Below, piece after piece: positions 7,207-9,197 of a stretch of 9,197 nucleotides of DNA. The stretch is from assembly GCA_005881235.1 (NCBI GenBank), contig VBEQ01000004.1, positions 1 through 9,197 of the forward strand, written 5' to 3'. This DNA is from Chloroflexota bacterium. GTDB lineage: Bacteria > Chloroflexota > Dormibacteria > CF-121. The position numbers and the translations under genes are program-made. The stretch's first letter is position 1. The number at the start of each line of letters is the position of its first letter. Below the pieces are notes generated by a model. The model was not told the DNA's origin and made no database searches. It was given only the letters and a program-made list of their open reading frames with translations.

Positions 7207-8457
7207 CTATTGGAATAATCGATCGATGCGGACGCGGGTGAGACGCCAGAAGGTGTCTGGCTCGAAGATAGGTTCGGTCGTCTTGAGGGGAAGCTGGACG
7301 CGTTGCTCTCCAAGCTGCAGCGTCAACGTTCCAACCCTTGACCCCGAGGGCAATGGAGCTTTGACCATCTTCACATCCGTGCGCTGGCGGACAACCATGC
7401 CGTCGTACGCGACCCAATTCACATCCTGGTCGGAAAACACGGTCGCGGTCTCGCCCCAAGGAGCCGCGTATTCGGCGATCAGCTGGTTGGTCGAAAGAAT
7501 CGAACGAAAATGAAGAGCGGAACCAACAGCCTGCACCAGGCTCTTTGTCGATGAAAAGACGTCATCGAGGGTGGGCAATCCCATGATGGCGCCGAATAGT
7601 CGTGCCGACTGGCCATCGGCTCGGACGTCGGCGGCAAACACAAAGCAGGCGCCCGCCGCGCCGCTCGACCCCGTCTTGACGCCGACGATACCGTCCTCTC
7701 CGACGACGGCATCGACATTGAACACTCTACCGGCGATGGGTAAGGTCGCCTCCGGCTGGGCAACGATCTCCGCAAACACGGGGTCTCGCAGCGCCACCTG
7801 GGCGAGCGCGATCAGATCTTCCGGTGAGCCAACGGACTGCGGAGACAGGCCAGTGGCATCCACATAACTCGTGTGGACCAACTGGAGGGCGGCCGCGCGT
7901 GCGTTCATCTCGTCCACAAACGCTGCGACCGAGCCGGCGTCCCAGGCCGCGAGAAGCTCGGCGATGTTGTTACCGGACGGGACGAGCAACGCCTGTAAGG
8001 CCTGATATTCACTGAGCTTTTCCCCGGCAGCGACGGGAAAGACAGACTGTCCCTGATCCTTCTCCGCCACATACGTCGCGGCATCGGCAGCGCTGACCGG
8101 GATCATCGGGCCTTGCTCGGTCGGTCTCAGCGGATGATCGGCCAGGACGACCAGCGCGGTCATGACCTTGGCCGTGCTTGCTAGCGGGAGTGACGTCTGG
8201 GGACCATGAGTGCCAATCGTGCCCAGTCCTGCTACCGCGACGGCGCCACTACCGGTCGTCGGCCAAGGCAGCGCCGGCGGGATCGCGCCGATCCGGCTTG
8301 TCGCCGGAAGGAAGGTCGTTGCCGCGATTGCTGGCAGCGGCCGCAACAGCTGGAACGCGATGATCCCAATGAGCAGCGCCAGCGCCAGGGCAAGGGCGAG
8401 CGTGATCGCGAGATTTCGCCGCTGTTGTCCTTTAAGCCGGACGGCTAGCCCCTTCAC
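7207..8457 (-). CDS. D-alanyl-D-alanine carboxypeptidase (S11 family, PBP5-like)
   Basis: 416 residues, GTG start. It removes the terminal D-Ala from peptidoglycan stem peptides outside the membrane and so limits cross-linking. The three penicillin-binding motifs are all present: SxxK as Ser94-Thr-Ala-Lys97 (PLASTAKVMTALVV), SxN as Ser161-Gly-Asn163 (VPSGNNIAELL) and KTG at 261-263 (GVKTGSSGAAG). An uninterrupted hydrophobic helix (about 16-38) after a basic N-terminus (RLKGQQRRN) is a signal-anchor. A low-complexity Ala-Leu run (21-28) is part of it. Residues after about 310 are a beta-rich tail in the place of the PBP5 C-terminal domain. They include SGSRVGTLTLQLGEQRVQLP, typical of that domain. 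No other ATG or GTG was found before the helix, and no ribosome site is obvious. It lies 29 bases after the ABC permease stop. By eye its base composition is a little less GC-rich than the propionate operon. Confidence 0.92.
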   Translation of the reverse strand: MKGLAVRLKGQQRRNLAITLALALALALLIGIIAFQLLRPLPAIAATTFLPATSRIGAIPPALPWPTTGSGAVAVAGLGTIGTHGPQTSLPLASTAKVMTALVVLADHPLRPTEQGPMIPVSAADAATYVAEKDQGQSVFPVAAGEKLSEYQALQALLVPSGNNIAELLAAWDAGSVAAFVDEMNARAAALQLVHTSYVDATGLSPQSVGSPEDLIALAQVALRDPVFAEIVAQPEATLPIAGRVFNVDAVVGEDGIVGVKTGSSGAAGACFVFAADVRADGQSARLFGAIMGLPTLDDVFSSTKSLVQAVGSALHFRSILSTNQLIAEYAAPWGETATVFSDQDVNWVAYDGMVVRQRTDVKMVKAPLPSGSRVGTLTLQLGEQRVQLPLKTTEPIFEPDTFWRLTRVRIDRLFQ

Positions 8458-8486
8458 CGCAAGCGAATGATCGCAGCATTGGCGGG

Positions 8487-9197
8487 TTATCCGCTACGCT
8501 TCAGCAGGCCGAGCCGTTTGGCCCGGATCTCCGCCCGCCGGAAAAAGAACACGGACGCCGGAACCAGGATCACACCCATCAGCAGCAGGATGCCGATATC
8601 GGGTAGCGCGCCCGCCAGCGACAGCCCGTGCAGCAGTGCCTCCCGGACCCCGTCCAGTGTGTAGGTCAGCGGCGAGAGGATCCCGCCCAGGCGTAGGGGC
8701 GCGGGCAGGACGCTGATCGGGTAGTAGACGCCGGAGATCAGCAGCAGCACGCCCTGGACGGCGAACGCCATCTGCTCCCCCTTCTCCGGCGACAGGAGCG
8801 GCAGGATCGACGTGAAGATGCCGAGTCCCAGCAGTGGGAGCGTCGCGGCCGCAAAGATTGCCAGCGCCGTCAGCCAGTTGGCGTGCGATAAATCGATCCT
8901 GAACAGGAGGACCACACCGACGCCGATGATCGCTGTGCGCGCCATCCCATAGAGCAATGAGGCGGCCGAGACGCCCAGCAGGTGGGTCAGTCGCTTGATG
9001 GGAGCCATGAAGGTGTACTCGATCGTCCCCTCCCACCGCTCCCATGTGATGGCGAAGGCGATTTCGAAGAACACCAGCGACAGGTAGGTCCAGAGCAGCG
9101 CCCCCACCAGCAGGTAGAGCTGCGTCTGGTGCAAATTCGCCTGTCCCTGCTCCAGCCCGAGCGTGGACAGACCCGCCGCCAGGTAGCCGATGCTCAG
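8487..9197 (-). CDS. ABC-2 type transporter permease, C-terminal part
   Basis: Partial: the frame stays open to the right edge, so the N-terminus is missing; 236 residues are visible. Five hydrophobic segments lie at about 27-50, 75-99, 107-134, 146-165 and 200-219. Between the first two is ITWERWEGTIEYTFMAPIKR (50-69), the cytoplasmic 'ER-x-x-G-T-x-E-x-x-x-x-x-P' motif of ABC-2 exporters. GGILSPLTYTLDGVREALLHG (171-191) is the conserved motif before the last helix. The protein ends in a basic tail (RRAEIRAKRLGLLKRSG). Such permeases export drugs, polysaccharides or lipids with a separate ATPase, expected upstream beyond base 9197. The substrate cannot be told. A TTG at 9134 could be read as a start, but the upstream residues continue the family pattern, so the gene more likely begins outside the window. 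Confidence 0.87.
   Translation of the reverse strand: MSIGYLAAGLSTLGLEQGQANLHQTQLYLLVGALLWTYLSLVFFEIAFAITWERWEGTIEYTFMAPIKRLTHLLGVSAASLLYGMARTAIIGVGVVLLFRIDLSHANWLTALAIFAAATLPLLGLGIFTSILPLLSPEKGEQMAFAVQGVLLLISGVYYPISVLPAPLRLGGILSPLTYTLDGVREALLHGLSLAGALPDIGILLLMGVILVPASVFFFRRAEIRAKRLGLLKRSG

Noticed and set aside
7188..7313. 42-codon extension of the DUF1003-like protein
   Set aside because: It would overlap the end of the carboxypeptidase gene by over 100 bases, and its Ser/Pro-rich sequence looks non-coding. The ATG at 7187 or 7199 is better.
8373..8402. Short GCGCCA/GGGCAA-like tandem low-complexity run in the carboxypeptidase gene
   Set aside because: It simply encodes the Ala-Leu repeats of the signal-anchor helix. 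No independent repeat element is indicated.
9132..9134. TTG as start codon of the ABC permease
   Set aside because: The frame is open to the window edge, and the residues before it are compatible with the missing N-terminal part of an ABC-2 permease, so the gene is treated as partial.

Overview
The window is a gene-dense, GC-rich stretch of a bacterial chromosome. Nine protein genes and one gene fragment at each end fill almost all of it. GC-rich codon use, GTG starts, a perfect AAGGAGGT ribosome site and 4-base ATGA stop/start overlaps fit a high-GC soil-type bacterium such as Chloroflexota, Dormibacterota or Actinomycetota. I cannot fix the phylum from sequence alone. No RNA gene, insertion sequence, CRISPR array or phage gene was seen.

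Region 1 (1-259, minus): the first 86 codons of an exported protein. It has a signal-type hydrophobic leader followed by what looks like the first beta strands of a GH5/cellulase-like glycoside hydrolase.

Region 2 (313-5915, minus): a compact five-gene operon, in transcription order methylmalonyl-CoA epimerase, methylmalonyl-CoA mutase catalytic subunit, propionyl-CoA carboxylase carboxyltransferase subunit, sucC and sucD. The genes overlap by 20 or 4 bases or are 3 bases apart, so they are probably translationally coupled. Together they make the route propionyl-CoA -> methylmalonyl-CoA -> epimer -> succinyl-CoA -> succinate, with nucleoside triphosphate made in the last step. The cobalamin-binding part of the mutase and the biotin-carrying part of the carboxylase are not in the window and must be encoded elsewhere.

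Region 3 (5916-6738): a regulatory gap of about 175 bases, then one plus-strand gene for an exported CHAP-domain (Cys/His) cell-wall amidase/peptidase. The gap holds a TTGACA promoter-like element, an inverted repeat over the -10 zone, a 10-base palindrome, and a hairpin with the Shine-Dalgarno sequence mostly in its loop.

Region 4 (6735-9197, minus): an ABC-2 type transporter permease (cut by the window edge), a D-alanyl-D-alanine carboxypeptidase of the S11/PBP5 type, and a small two-helix membrane protein resembling DUF1003. The last converges on the CHAP gene and overlaps it by 4 bases tail to tail. A peptidoglycan carboxypeptidase and a CHAP hydrolase side by side make this a cell-envelope neighbourhood.

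No clearly new system is visible. The points most worth checking are the split arrangement of the propionate operon, the structured leader of the CHAP gene, and the convergent overlap that leaves no room for a terminator.
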